This document shows, piece by piece, positions 36,396 through 44,668 of a stretch of 64,000 bases of DNA. Position 1 is the first letter of the stretch, and each line of letters begins with the position of its first letter. Location of the stretch: positions 248,001 to 312,000 of the forward strand of contig NZ_JBHTIF010000003.1 in the NCBI RefSeq assembly GCF_042677005.1. Direction: 5' to 3'. Origin of the DNA: Lysobacter_I brunescens. GTDB taxonomy: Bacteria; Pseudomonadota; Gammaproteobacteria; Xanthomonadales; Xanthomonadaceae. Both the position numbers and the translations under genes were made by a program. The notes beneath the pieces are model-generated. The model was not told where the DNA came from and did no database searches. It saw nothing but the letters and a program-made list of their open reading frames with translations.

Positions 36396-36443
36396 GGCCG
36401 AAAGTCTGGCCGGTCGCGCGCGCGCGTCGAACATGTCGCGCAC

Positions 36444-36460
36444 GTAATCGCCGCGCTTAC
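36444..36460. promoter_or_regulatory. 17-bp dyad between P and O; candidate late-activator site
   Basis: GTAATCGCCGCGCTTAC is a GTAA-N9-TTAC dyad in the divergent P/O gap, flanked by C and G, making CGTAA...TTACG. Near-identical copies precede J (43133) and V (46692). In P2 the Ogr activator binds dyads about 55 bp before the late promoters, including P_P and P_O. Confidence 0.6.
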
Positions 36461-36548
36461 GTCATCGCATCATTGCCCATGTTTTTCAGGGGTTGCAGCA
36501 TCCTAACCACGCAGCGATGCGGTCAACAACCCACACGAGGCAATCACA

Positions 36549-37388
36549 ATGGCCCGCAAGACCAAGAACATCCGCGTCGCGACCGCCGGTCCGACGATCG
36601 ACGGCCGAGAGATCAAGGCAGAAGACCTCCGCGAGATGGCCGCTACCTACAACCCGGCGCTGTACACCGCGCGGGTGTTCGTCGAGCACGTGCGGGGCTT
36701 CTCCGCAAATAGCGATTTCCCGGCTTGTGGCGATGTCGTGAGCCTGGAGGCCAAGGAGGAGGGCGGCACGGTAGCGCTTTACGCGGTCATCGAAGCGAAC
36801 GAGCACCTGCTCAGGTTCAACGGCAAGGACCAGAAGGTGTTCCCGTCTATCGAGATCGCCCGCGACTTCGGTGGAACCGGCAAGGCCTATCTCGCCGGCA
36901 TGGGCATCACCGACACCCCCGCCAGCCTGGCTACGCAGCGTCTGTCTTTTTCCGCCAACGCCAACCGCAGCGAAGGCAGCGGCATCTTCCGCTCGCAGGG
37001 CGAAGGCGTTGCGCTGGAGTTCGATGGCGGCGGCACGTTCGACGACTTCAAGGACTGGCTGTCGCAGAAGTTCAGCGCCCTGGCGCCCGCTCCGGCACCC
37101 GCTCCGGCCCCCGCTCCGGCCCCCGCTCCGGCCCCGGCCCCGGCCCCCGATCCGTCGCTGCAGAGCTTCAATGCGCAGGCGGTGGCCACAGCTGTTGCCG
37201 CGCAGATCATGCCGACCATCGGCGAAGCATTCTCCAAGTCGGCCGACGCGCAGAAGGTGGTTTCGGACGGTCTCGCGGCGCTGGCTTTGCGCGTCGATGC
37301 AATCGAAAGCCACAACGCCAACACCGACGGCGATCCGGTCGTCCGCCCGCCCGCCACCGGCAACGGCGGCGACGGCTTCGTCTACTGA
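36549..37388 (+). CDS. O: Capsid scaffolding protein/protease, P2 gpO-like
   Basis: The 279-residue protein has the N-terminal protease triad seen in P2 gpO (D19, H48, S107) at matching positions: D18 (TIDGR), H47 (VEHVRG), S100 (VFPSIEI). A coil-rich C-terminal part acts as scaffold. Between them is an unusual tract of alternating Ala-Pro, about residues 179-200. gpO guides shell assembly and cleaves gpN, gpQ and itself. Confidence 0.92.
   Translation: MARKTKNIRVATAGPTIDGREIKAEDLREMAATYNPALYTARVFVEHVRGFSANSDFPACGDVVSLEAKEEGGTVALYAVIEANEHLLRFNGKDQKVFPSIEIARDFGGTGKAYLAGMGITDTPASLATQRLSFSANANRSEGSGIFRSQGEGVALEFDGGGTFDDFKDWLSQKFSALAPAPAPAPAPAPAPAPAPAPAPDPSLQSFNAQAVATAVAAQIMPTIGEAFSKSADAQKVVSDGLAALALRVDAIESHNANTDGDPVVRPPATGNGGDGFVY
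37083..37147 (+). repeat. In-frame Ala-Pro tandem repeat in gene O
   Basis: A 12-bp unit of type CCCGCTCCGGCC is repeated in tandem, coding (Ala-Pro)n between protease and scaffold parts. Near-identical units suggest slippage-prone length variation in the linker. Confidence 0.8.
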
Positions 37389-37454
37389 TCAACCTCGGCG
37401 CCCACGCGCAGCACGCCCACACGGGTCATCAATACCCCGCACCTGGAGACACCC

Positions 37455-38495
37455 ATGGATTCCAATACCCGTCGGCTTTTCGATGCCTACTGCGCGCGTG
37501 TCGCGCAGGCCAACGGCGTCAGCTCGGCCCACACCCAGTTCACCGTGACCCCGGCGGTCGAGCAGCGCCTGGAGGCGGCGATCCGTCAGGATTCCAGTTT
37601 CCTGCAGCTCATCAACATCCAGGGCGTGCGCGACATCAGCGGCCAGGCGATCGGTGTCGGCACCACCGGCACCATCGCCGGTCGCACCGATACCAGCGGC
37701 TCCGGCGTGCGCACGCCGCGCGAGATGCATGCGCTGAACGGCGAAAGCTACATCTGCAGCCAGACCGACTTCGACACGGCCATCCGCTACGCAACGCTCG
37801 ACGCCTGGTCCTCGCAGCCGAACTTCAATGCGCTCGTCTCTGCTCAGATCGTCTCGCAGATGGCCGAGGACCGCATCATGATCGGCTGGAACGGCACCAG
37901 CGTTGCCGCCACCACCAATCGCAACACCAATCCGCTGCTGCAGGACGTCAACAAGGGCTGGCTGCAGCGCTACCGCGACGACAATCCGGAGCGGGTCATG
38001 GATGAGGGCGTTACCGGGTCCGGCATCATCAAGATCGGCGGTACAAACCCCGACTTCGCGAACCTCGACGCGCTCGTGTACCAGGCCGTGCACGAGCTGA
38101 TCCACCCGCGCATGCACGGCAGTCCGCGCCTGCGCGTGATGCTCGGTATCGGCATGCTGGACGAGAAGTACTTCCCGCTGATCAACACCAGCAATGCCCC
38201 GAGCGAACAGAACGCGCTCGATGTGCTGATGTCGAAGAAGGCCGTGGGCGGCGTTCAGGCGTTGCTCGTGCCCTTCATGCCGCTAGGTACGATCAAGATC
38301 GGCGATCCCGCGAACCTGTCGATCTACTACCAGCGCGGTGCCCGTCGTCGCCATATCAAGGATGAGCCCACGAAGAACCGCATCGAGAACTACGAGTCCT
38401 CGAACGAGGCCTACGTGGTCGAGAACTACGAGTTCGGCTGCGTGCTGGAGAACATCCAGTTCGGCGACGGCGTGCAGCAGGGCGGCGGCGACTGA
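37455..38495 (+). CDS. N: Major capsid protein, P2 gpN-like
   Basis: The 346-residue HK97-fold capsid protein starts MDSNTRRLFDAYCARVAQANGV and includes DTAIRYATLDAWSSQPNFN and NFNALVSAQIVSQMAEDRIMIGWNG, conserved in gpN. It builds the icosahedral shell after processing by gpO. A GGAG ribosome site precedes the ATG. Confidence 0.95.
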   Translation: MDSNTRRLFDAYCARVAQANGVSSAHTQFTVTPAVEQRLEAAIRQDSSFLQLINIQGVRDISGQAIGVGTTGTIAGRTDTSGSGVRTPREMHALNGESYICSQTDFDTAIRYATLDAWSSQPNFNALVSAQIVSQMAEDRIMIGWNGTSVAATTNRNTNPLLQDVNKGWLQRYRDDNPERVMDEGVTGSGIIKIGGTNPDFANLDALVYQAVHELIHPRMHGSPRLRVMLGIGMLDEKYFPLINTSNAPSEQNALDVLMSKKAVGGVQALLVPFMPLGTIKIGDPANLSIYYQRGARRRHIKDEPTKNRIENYESSNEAYVVENYEFGCVLENIQFGDGVQQGGGD

Positions 38496-38564
38496 TCCTC
38501 ACCCTTCCGATGACCTTCAACGGGGCATGCCAAGGCCTGCCCCGATAGACACCACAGGCCCCAC

Positions 38565-39422
38565 ATGACGAACCTCTGCCGCTCCACTTTCATGCGCAAG
38601 CGCGCTGCCAGGCTCGGCGTTGCCCCGCAGGGTGCCGACTTGGCAGCGGTCGAAGAAGACACCGCCCACGAAGCCGTCCTTCGCGTGCTCGCGTCCCACA
38701 AGTCGCGCCTGAAGGCCATCAGCTCGATCGAGAAGAAGATCGAGTACAAGCGCACCGCGCTCGGCGACATCATGCCGTGGGTCATGGGTGCGGTCGAAGG
38801 CGACCGTGGCGCGCAGGACCCGGTGGTGGCGCATGCGCTGCCCTGGCTGCTGGATGTCGGCGCCTACACCGATGCTTTCGTCGTCGGCGAGTACGTGCTG
38901 CGCCATGGCCTGAAGATGCCCGACGAGTACAAGCGACCGCCCGCGACCGTCATCGCCGAGGTCGTGGCCGACGATGCGCTGAAGGCGCTCGACACCGGGG
39001 CGAAACCTTTGATGTCGGCCATCCTTGTCGCAATCGAATTGACCGCCGGTCACGACATGCACGACCAGGTGCGCGCCAAGCTGCACAAGGCCGCCGGGAT
39101 GGCGCTGCTGCCGGCGGAGCTGCCCACCAGCTACACCGACGCTGACGAATCGCCCATCCGCGAATCCCTCGGCCACATGCGCCGCGCCTTCGAGCTGCAC
39201 ACGCAGGTCGGCGTGAAGAAGCCGATCGAGCGCGCCGAGCGCTGGCTGGCCGAGTACGACAAGCGCCGCGCGGCCGAGGCCGCAGGCAAACCGAACACCA
39301 CCGAGAGCGCGAGTAGTACCGGCGCGGAAACCGGCCAGGACGGTGCCGGGGACGCATCGGCCAAGTCGGACGACGGCGGCAATGGACAGCCGCCGCCGCC
39401 CGCCAAGGAACCCGCGCCGTAA
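38565..39422 (+). CDS. M: Terminase small subunit, P2 gpM-like
   Basis: The 285-residue protein fits gpM, which recognises cos and works with gpP. Segments LPWLLDVGAYTDAFVVGEYVLRHGLKMPD and VVADDALKA are characteristic. The C-terminal tail (about 245-285) is a low-complexity Gly/Ser/Asp extension. Confidence 0.9.
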   Translation: MTNLCRSTFMRKRAARLGVAPQGADLAAVEEDTAHEAVLRVLASHKSRLKAISSIEKKIEYKRTALGDIMPWVMGAVEGDRGAQDPVVAHALPWLLDVGAYTDAFVVGEYVLRHGLKMPDEYKRPPATVIAEVVADDALKALDTGAKPLMSAILVAIELTAGHDMHDQVRAKLHKAAGMALLPAELPTSYTDADESPIRESLGHMRRAFELHTQVGVKKPIERAERWLAEYDKRRAAEAAGKPNTTESASSTGAETGQDGAGDASAKSDDGGNGQPPPPAKEPAP

Positions 39423-39527
39423 CCGAGTCGACCCGCGCGACAGGCGGCACCGTGGGATGTCGGGCGCATCCCCTGCATCCCCCGGCATGCCCACGGTCCA
39501 CCGCCTACAACCACACACAGGTGCCTC

Positions 39528-40004
39528 ATGGCCGGATTGGTCGCAACACCGAACATCTCGCAGGCCGAGGCCGCCATCACCATCGCCAGCGATGGCTGGT
39601 TCCCGGCGGTCAGCCTCGCCCAGGTCCGCGAAGACCTCGTGCTCGACGGCACCATCACCACCACGCGGCTGCGTCGCGCCATCCGCCATGGCATCGCCCA
39701 GGTCAACAACGAACTGCGGGCGTGGAAGGACGAACAGGTGCAGGCCACTGGCGCCGCCAACCTCGCCGCTGTCCCGTCCGAGACCATCGACGGCGAGCAC
39801 GTCAAGTCGGGCTTCTACTTCCGCGCCGTCTGCGGCTATGTCGAAGCCGACCTGTTCGAGAAGCACCGGGGCTACGACCTCACCGCCGAAGGCCAGCGAC
39901 GCGCCGAGATGCTGGACGCGCGCATCGGAGAGGCCCGCCGGAACGCGTTCTGGGCGCTGCAGGACATCCGCGGCCTGCCGCACACCGTCAGCGGGCTGGT
40001 CTGA
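39528..40004 (+). CDS. L: Head completion protein, P2 gpL-like
   Basis: The 158-residue protein includes DLVLDGTITTTRLRRAIRHGIAQVNNELRAW and RAVCGYVEADLFEKHRGYDLT, typical of gpL, which finishes the filled head and links to the neck. The last base of its stop is the first base of the ATG of gene X. Confidence 0.9.
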   Translation: MAGLVATPNISQAEAAITIASDGWFPAVSLAQVREDLVLDGTITTTRLRRAIRHGIAQVNNELRAWKDEQVQATGAANLAAVPSETIDGEHVKSGFYFRAVCGYVEADLFEKHRGYDLTAEGQRRAEMLDARIGEARRNAFWALQDIRGLPHTVSGLV

Positions 40005-40219
40005 TGGCGATGACGGTGCGCGCACAGGCAGGCGACACGGTGGACGCCGTGTGTTGGCGGCACGTCGGCCGGACCATGGGCATCACCGAAGCCGTCTTCG
40101 ACGCCAACCCCGGCCTCGCGGCCGTCGGCGTCCAGCTGCCCGCAGGCCATCCGATCCTGATACCCGACACCGTGGCGACCGTGCGAACGGAATCGCGCAC
40201 CATCAAGCTGTGGGACTGA
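40004..40219 (+). CDS. X: Tail protein X, P2 gpX-like
   Basis: The 71-residue LysM-like protein (TVRAQAGDTVDAVCWRHVGRT ... PAGHPILIPD) matches phage tail protein X, a small structural tail protein. It starts on the stop of L and ends 1 bp before the holin-like gene. Confidence 0.9.
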   Translation: MAMTVRAQAGDTVDAVCWRHVGRTMGITEAVFDANPGLAAVGVQLPAGHPILIPDTVATVRTESRTIKLWD

Positions 40220-40220
40220 C

Positions 40221-40595
40221 ATGCACGCGCATCATTTCGCCCGGAACATCGCCGAGAACGTCGCACTGCCCGCATCGTCAGCCGTGCTGGCGTGGAGCTG
40301 GCCCTTCGACCAGGTGGCCATCCCGGCCGCCGTGCTCTTCATGGCCTTCCTCGGCGCCGCGATCTGGGTATTCCTCGACCAGCCGCGCGGCTCGCGACTG
40401 CGCGTGTACGGCATGGCCATGTGCTATGCGCTGGTGTCGGCGGCATGCGCCGTCGTCGCCGTCTACCTGTTCAACCTCGACCACCGCATCGCCGCGCCCA
40501 TCGCGCTGCTGATCGCGTCGGGCGGGAAGCTGTTCTACAACGCGTTCCGCCAGGGGGCAACCGAGCGCATCCGCAAGGCTGCAAAAGGTGAATGA
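40221..40595 (+). CDS. Putative holin (three membrane helices)
   Basis: The 124-residue protein has about three hydrophobic helices (IPAAVLFMAFLGAAIWVFL, AMCYALVSAACAVVAVYLF, IAAPIALLIASGGKLFY) and a basic C-terminus. Its place directly before another small membrane protein and the endolysin fits the P2 gpY holin slot. Holin activity is inferred from position and topology. Confidence 0.65.
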   Translation: MHAHHFARNIAENVALPASSAVLAWSWPFDQVAIPAAVLFMAFLGAAIWVFLDQPRGSRLRVYGMAMCYALVSAACAVVAVYLFNLDHRIAAPIALLIASGGKLFYNAFRQGATERIRKAAKGE

Positions 40596-40596
40596 C

Positions 40597-41037
40597 ATGT
40601 CTCCCGATCACATCCTAGCCCTCGCGCATCTCGCCATCGTCTTCGCGGCCATCGTCGGCTGGCTCACGGCCGGCGCCAAGCTCGCCGAGATGCACCCCGG
40701 CCTTACGATTCTCGCCACCGCGTGGCGGGTCACCGCAGGCGCCTGCATCCACGGTGCCCGCTTCGGCCTGCATGCGATCGACACCGAGGCCTGGCGACGC
40801 GCCATCCGTCCCGTCGTGCGCGCCATCACCGCCGCGCTGGTGTTCGCAGCAGCGCCCGCCGCGCTGTTCGAACTGCTCTTCACGGGGGTGGTCGGGCCCT
40901 TCGGGGCTGCGCTCGTCCTGTGCCTCGCGCTGGAAGTGGCGACGACCACGCCCTGTCCGTGGATTCGCTATGTCTTCATCGGCGAGAGGCGCCGCGTGCA
41001 GCGGCCGTTCAAGGGAGAGGACCGCCGTGCTCGATAG
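40597..41037 (+). CDS. Second small lysis-cassette membrane protein (holin/antiholin candidate)
   Basis: The 146-residue protein has hydrophobic helices at the N-terminus (ILALAHLAIVFAAIVGWL) and in the middle (ALVFAAAPAALFELLFTGVV, FGAALVLCLALEVATTT) and a basic tail. I prefer the ATG at 40597, which has AAGGTG upstream, over a GTG at 40588. It overlaps the endolysin start. A two-protein holin/antiholin pair is plausible but unproved. Confidence 0.6.
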   Translation: MSPDHILALAHLAIVFAAIVGWLTAGAKLAEMHPGLTILATAWRVTAGACIHGARFGLHAIDTEAWRRAIRPVVRAITAALVFAAAPAALFELLFTGVVGPFGAALVLCLALEVATTTPCPWIRYVFIGERRRVQRPFKGEDRRAR

Positions 41038-41683
41038 CCGCAAGCTCGCCGAGTGCCTGCAGTGCCCGCAGTCGTTGGCGGACGCATGGTTCCCGGTGCT
41101 GTGGGGGCGCATGGCCCGCCACGGCATCAACACCCCGCGCCGCATCGGCCATTTCCTCGCGCAGATCGGTCATGAAAGCCAGGGGCTGACGCGCGGCGTG
41201 GAAAGCATGAATTACAGCGCGCAGCGCCTGGCCGAGATGGGCGTGGCCAACGGTCCCGGCAGCGTCTGGGCGCGCGCTGCTGCGCAATCCGCCCGCCTGG
41301 CGCGCAATCCGCAGGCGCTGGCCAACTTCGTCTACGCCGGCCGCAACGGCAACGGCGACGAGGCCAGCGGCGACGGCTGGCGCTATCGCGGGCGTGGCCC
41401 CATCGGCCTCACCGGGCGCGGCAACTACGCCGACATGGCGCGCGACACCGGCCTGCCGCTGGTTGAACAGCCGGACCTGGTGTCGGGCATCGAGGGCGGC
41501 GCCGCCGTCGCCTGCGCGTGGTGGAAGGACAAGGGCTTGAACGTCTACGCCGACCAGAACGACGGCTTGTCGATCGGCCGCATCATCAACCTCGGCACAG
41601 CCAAGACCCGCCGCATGCCCATGGGGCAGGACGACAGGCACCGCCGCAAGCTGCATGTGTTCCGCGTGCTGGGGATCAGCTGA
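41027..41683 (+). CDS. Endolysin, glycoside hydrolase family 19-like
   Basis: The 218-residue protein resembles GH19 chitinase-like muramidases: HFLAQIGHESQGLTRGVESMNYSAQRL carries the catalytic Glu region, with RYRGRGPIGLTGRGNY and AVACAWWKDKGLN. It cleaves peptidoglycan at lysis. The GTG start at 41027 follows AAGGGAGAGG. No signal is seen, so a holin is needed for release. P2 itself uses gpK, of another family. Confidence 0.9.
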   Translation: MLDSRKLAECLQCPQSLADAWFPVLWGRMARHGINTPRRIGHFLAQIGHESQGLTRGVESMNYSAQRLAEMGVANGPGSVWARAAAQSARLARNPQALANFVYAGRNGNGDEASGDGWRYRGRGPIGLTGRGNYADMARDTGLPLVEQPDLVSGIEGGAAVACAWWKDKGLNVYADQNDGLSIGRIINLGTAKTRRMPMGQDDRHRRKLHVFRVLGIS

Positions 41684-42183
41684 TGCGTGCCACCGTCGCC
41701 ATCATCGTCGCCCTCGTCATCGCGCTGCTGCTGTCGATCATCTACAGCTTGCGCGCCGACGGCAGGGCGGACGAAGAGCAGCGCAAGGCACAGGCCGCGT
41801 TGGTTCAGGTCGGCATGCTGCAGTCCGCGCTCACCACCGAGGCCGGCAAGGAACGCATCGTCACCCGTTACGTCGATCGCGTGCGCGTGGTGCGCGAAGT
41901 CGGCGCCACCATCGTGAAAGAGGTCCCGCGCTATGTCACCGTTGAAGATGATCGCGCTTGCGCTATCCGTGATGGCTTTGTCCGCCTGCATGACGCCGCA
42001 GCCCAGGGAGTGCCCCCCGCCCAGGCCGGCACCGGAGCTGCTGATGCGTCCGCCCCCGCCGTTGCGCTCTCTACCGTCGCCGAAACCGTCGCCGACAACT
42101 ACACCACCTGCCACGCCATCGCCGCGCAGCTGATCGCGCTGCAGGAACACGTGCGCCTGATCGAGGGTGGGGCAGGGCGGTGA
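41683..42183 (+). CDS. lysB: Rz-like spanin, P2 LysB-type
   Basis: The 166-residue protein has an N-terminal membrane helix (VAIIVALVIALLLSIIYSL) and a periplasmic helical part, as in inner-membrane spanin subunits. A complete Rz1-like lipoprotein frame lies inside it in the +1 frame, the classic nested spanin layout. Together they fuse inner and outer membranes in the last lysis step. Confidence 0.85.
   Translation: MRATVAIIVALVIALLLSIIYSLRADGRADEEQRKAQAALVQVGMLQSALTTEAGKERIVTRYVDRVRVVREVGATIVKEVPRYVTVEDDRACAIRDGFVRLHDAAAQGVPPAQAGTGAADASAPAVALSTVAETVADNYTTCHAIAAQLIALQEHVRLIEGGAGR
41933..42133 (+). CDS. lysC: Rz1-like spanin lipoprotein nested in lysB, LysC-type
   Basis: The 66-residue frame inside lysB (shifted +1) starts MSPLKMIALALSVMALSAC: a lipoprotein signal with lipobox LSAC and lipidated Cys19, then a very proline-rich mature part (PPPRPAPELL, RPPPPLRSLP). 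This is the hallmark of Rz1/LysC outer-membrane spanins. Confidence 0.85.
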   Translation: MSPLKMIALALSVMALSACMTPQPRECPPPRPAPELLMRPPPPLRSLPSPKPSPTTTPPATPSPRS

Positions 42184-42680
42184 ACAAGGTCCACTCACTG
42201 CGCGACCACCTCACCACCCATTTCGGCTGGCTGGCCGCCAACCCGCAGGCCATCTCCGTCTTCGTGAAAGGCGGCACCTTCGGCGACGTGCTGTCCGAAC
42301 CCGGCGAGCCGCTGCACATCGGTTACGCCTACACGGCGCGCATCCTGCTGATCGACTTCGCGGGCGACATGCGCGAGTTCACGGCGGTGCTGTGGGACTG
42401 GATCAACCGCCATCAGGAAGACGTGGCGCAGAACCCGCAGCGCCGTGCCATGGTCCGCTTCGAAGTCGAGCTGCTGGACAACGCGTTGGCGGATGTCCAG
42501 ATCGATCTGCCGCTCACCGAACACGCGAAGTTCACACCACGTCCGGGCGGTGGCTTTGAGGTCGAAGATGGCCAGGAACCGCAGTGGGAAGCACCTCATT
42601 ACCCCGCAGGCTGGGGCGTTACTGTGGACGGCCAGATAATCCGCCCGTTCCCGAGCACGGACGACCCGGGTGAGCGATGA
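42180..42680 (+). CDS. R: Tail completion protein, P2 gpR-like
   Basis: The 166-residue protein starts with GTG at 42180, overlapping lysB by 4 bp. MNKVHSLRDHL and MREFTAVLWDWINRHQ...NPQRR match gpR, which acts in tail-end completion. It overlaps S by 11 bp. Confidence 0.9.
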   Translation: MNKVHSLRDHLTTHFGWLAANPQAISVFVKGGTFGDVLSEPGEPLHIGYAYTARILLIDFAGDMREFTAVLWDWINRHQEDVAQNPQRRAMVRFEVELLDNALADVQIDLPLTEHAKFTPRPGGGFEVEDGQEPQWEAPHYPAGWGVTVDGQIIRPFPSTDDPGER

Positions 42681-43131
42681 CTTGACCGCGCTGGAGACCT
42701 GGGCCGAGCCGCTGCTTGCGCGGCTGTCGCCCGGCGAGCGCCGCGCACTGTCGATGACCATGGGCCGCGAGATTCGCCGATCACAGCACGCCCGCGTGCA
42801 GGCCCAGCTCGACGCCGATGGCCGACAGTTCGTGCCGCGCAAGGCCCTGCGCGACCAGGCCGGCCGCATCCGCCGGCAGCGCGACGGCAAGCTGTTCCGG
42901 CAACTCACCAAGGCAGACTACCTGCGCGTGCAGGCCACCCCCGATGGCGTTGCCGTGGGTTTCTTCGGCCGCGTGGCGCGCATCGCGCTGGTGCATCAGG
43001 AAGGGCTGGTCGATCAGGTCAAGCCGGGCGGCCCGTCCGTGCGCTACGAACGCCGCAAGCTGCTGGGCTTCACGCCCGAAGACCGCGAGCGCATGCGCGA
43101 CCTGCTGCTGCAGCATCTTTCCGCGCGATGA
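42670..43131 (+). CDS. S: Tail completion/virion morphogenesis protein, P2 gpS-like
   Basis: The 153-residue protein starts with GTG at 42670 inside R. LSPGERRALSMTMGREIRRSQHARVQAQLDADG and RKLLGFTPEDRERMRDLLLQHL are characteristic of the gpS family. Its stop abuts the dyad at 43133. Confidence 0.92.
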   Translation: MSDDLTALETWAEPLLARLSPGERRALSMTMGREIRRSQHARVQAQLDADGRQFVPRKALRDQAGRIRRQRDGKLFRQLTKADYLRVQATPDGVAVGFFGRVARIALVHQEGLVDQVKPGGPSVRYERRKLLGFTPEDRERMRDLLLQHLSAR

Positions 43132-43132
43132 C

Positions 43133-43149
43133 GTAATCCCGGCGTTCAC
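43133..43149 (+). promoter_or_regulatory. 17-bp dyad before gene J; candidate late-activator site
   Basis: GTAATCCCGGCGTTCAC shares 14 of 17 bases with the copy before V (46692-46708); its second half-site is TCAC instead of TTAC. Similarity to the V copy continues downstream in a CGCCGCCGC stretch, so a longer promoter block is conserved. Gene J starts 69 bp after the dyad. Confidence 0.5.
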
Positions 43150-43217
43150 GGTCGCCGCCGCTGGAGGATACGCGCGCGCGCGTCGACGCTAGGCGGAACC
43201 TTCCCACGCCTGCGGCC

Positions 43218-44114
43218 ATGACCGAATTCACCGCCATCGATGTCAGCCGGCTGCCCGCGCCCGCAGCGGTGGAAGTGCTGGATTTCGAGGTAATTCTCGC
43301 GGACATGGTCGCCACGCTGACCAACCCGGACGTCTTCCCGCAGTTCAGTGCGATCACCGAATCCGACCCGGCCTACAAGGTCCTGATCGTCTGTGCATAC
43401 CGCGAGATGGTGCTGCGGCAGCGCATCAACGACGCCACGCGGCAGAACATGCTTGCCTTCGCCACCGGCTCGAATCTCGACCACCTCGCCGCCAACCTGC
43501 TGATCACCCGCAAGGTGCTGGTGCCTGCAGATCCCGAGACCAACACACCGGCCGTGATGGAAAGCGATGCGGAGCTGCGCCGCCGCGTGCAGCTGGCGCC
43601 GGAGTCCTACACCACTGCCGGCAGCGCCGGTAGCTACGTCTTCCACGCGCTTGGCGCACACCCCGACATCCTCGATGCGTCGGTCGATTCGCCCGAGCCC
43701 GGCGAGGTCGTCGTCACCATCCTGTCGCGCGTCGGCGACGGCGTGCCCAGCACCGCCGCACGCGATGCCGTCGTGGCACGGCTGTCCGGCGACACCGTCC
43801 GCCCGCTTACCGACCTGGTCACGGTCAACAACGTCACCGTGGTCGACTACGCGATCGAGGCGGAGATCTACACCTTCGAGGGCCCGGATTCCGCGCTGGT
43901 GATCGCTGCGGCGCAGGCCAATGCCGAGGCCACCCGCGACGCGCTCAAGCGGATTGCACGCGACATCCCGCTGTCCGCCATCTACGCCGCGCTGCACGTC
44001 GAAGGCGTCAGCCGCGTGGTGCTGATCACGCCGGCCAGCAGCATCACCATCGGCCCCGGCGAGGTCGGGCACTGCACCGTCATCGAGCTGATCCACGGTG
44101 GCATCGATGCCTAG
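43218..44114 (+). CDS. J: Baseplate assembly protein, P2 gpJ-like
   Basis: The 298-residue wedge protein includes FEVILADMVATLTNPDVFPQF, NLDHLAANLLITRKVLVP, RRRVQLAPESYTTAGSAGSYVFHALGA and SPEPGEVVVTILSR, strongly matching gpJ. It builds the baseplate edge with gpW and gpI. Confidence 0.95.
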   Translation: MTEFTAIDVSRLPAPAAVEVLDFEVILADMVATLTNPDVFPQFSAITESDPAYKVLIVCAYREMVLRQRINDATRQNMLAFATGSNLDHLAANLLITRKVLVPADPETNTPAVMESDAELRRRVQLAPESYTTAGSAGSYVFHALGAHPDILDASVDSPEPGEVVVTILSRVGDGVPSTAARDAVVARLSGDTVRPLTDLVTVNNVTVVDYAIEAEIYTFEGPDSALVIAAAQANAEATRDALKRIARDIPLSAIYAALHVEGVSRVVLITPASSITIGPGEVGHCTVIELIHGGIDA

Positions 44115-44664
44115 CATCCTGCCGCCCAACGCCACGCCGCTGATGCGGGCGCTGGAGCAGGTCGCCGAGCGCGCCTTCGACATCCAGCACCCCATCGGCC
44201 AGATCAACAACCCCGACACCTGCCCGGCGCGGTTCCTGCCGTTCCTCGCCTGGGCGTACTCGGTCGACACCTGGCGGCCGCAGTGGCCCGAGCACGTGCA
44301 GCGCGCCCGCATCAAGGCCTCGCTGTCGGTGCACAGGCGAAAGGGAACCGCTGCAGCCGTGCGCGAAGTGGTCGCCAGCTTCGGTGGCTCGCTGGTGCTG
44401 CGCGAATGGTTCGAGATGCAGGCCGCCGGCATCGCTGCGCCGCCGCACACCTTCGAGATCACGTTGAACGTGGCCGATGCCGGCGACCCCTACACCGCGT
44501 CTGCTGCCTACGTCGACGACATCATCGCCGAGGTCATCCGCACCAAGCCAGTGCGCTCGCATTTCACCTTCACACAGGGCGTGCAGGCACGCGGCGATGT
44601 CGCGCTGGTCGCCGCCGCGCGTGTCCAGACGTACCGCCGCATCGAAGTCACCGCAACGGGATAA
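44107..44664 (+). CDS. I: Tail protein I, P2 gpI-like
   Basis: The 185-residue protein includes LLPP-type N-terminus, CPARFLPFLAWAYSVDTWRPQW and SVHRRKGTAAAVREVV, hallmarks of the tail protein I family. It joins baseplate and tail fibres. The ATG at 44107 overlaps the J stop; GTG 44098 is an alternative. Confidence 0.93.
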   Translation: MPSILPPNATPLMRALEQVAERAFDIQHPIGQINNPDTCPARFLPFLAWAYSVDTWRPQWPEHVQRARIKASLSVHRRKGTAAAVREVVASFGGSLVLREWFEMQAAGIAAPPHTFEITLNVADAGDPYTASAAYVDDIIAEVIRTKPVRSHFTFTQGVQARGDVALVAAARVQTYRRIEVTATG

Positions 44665-44668
44665 GCCC

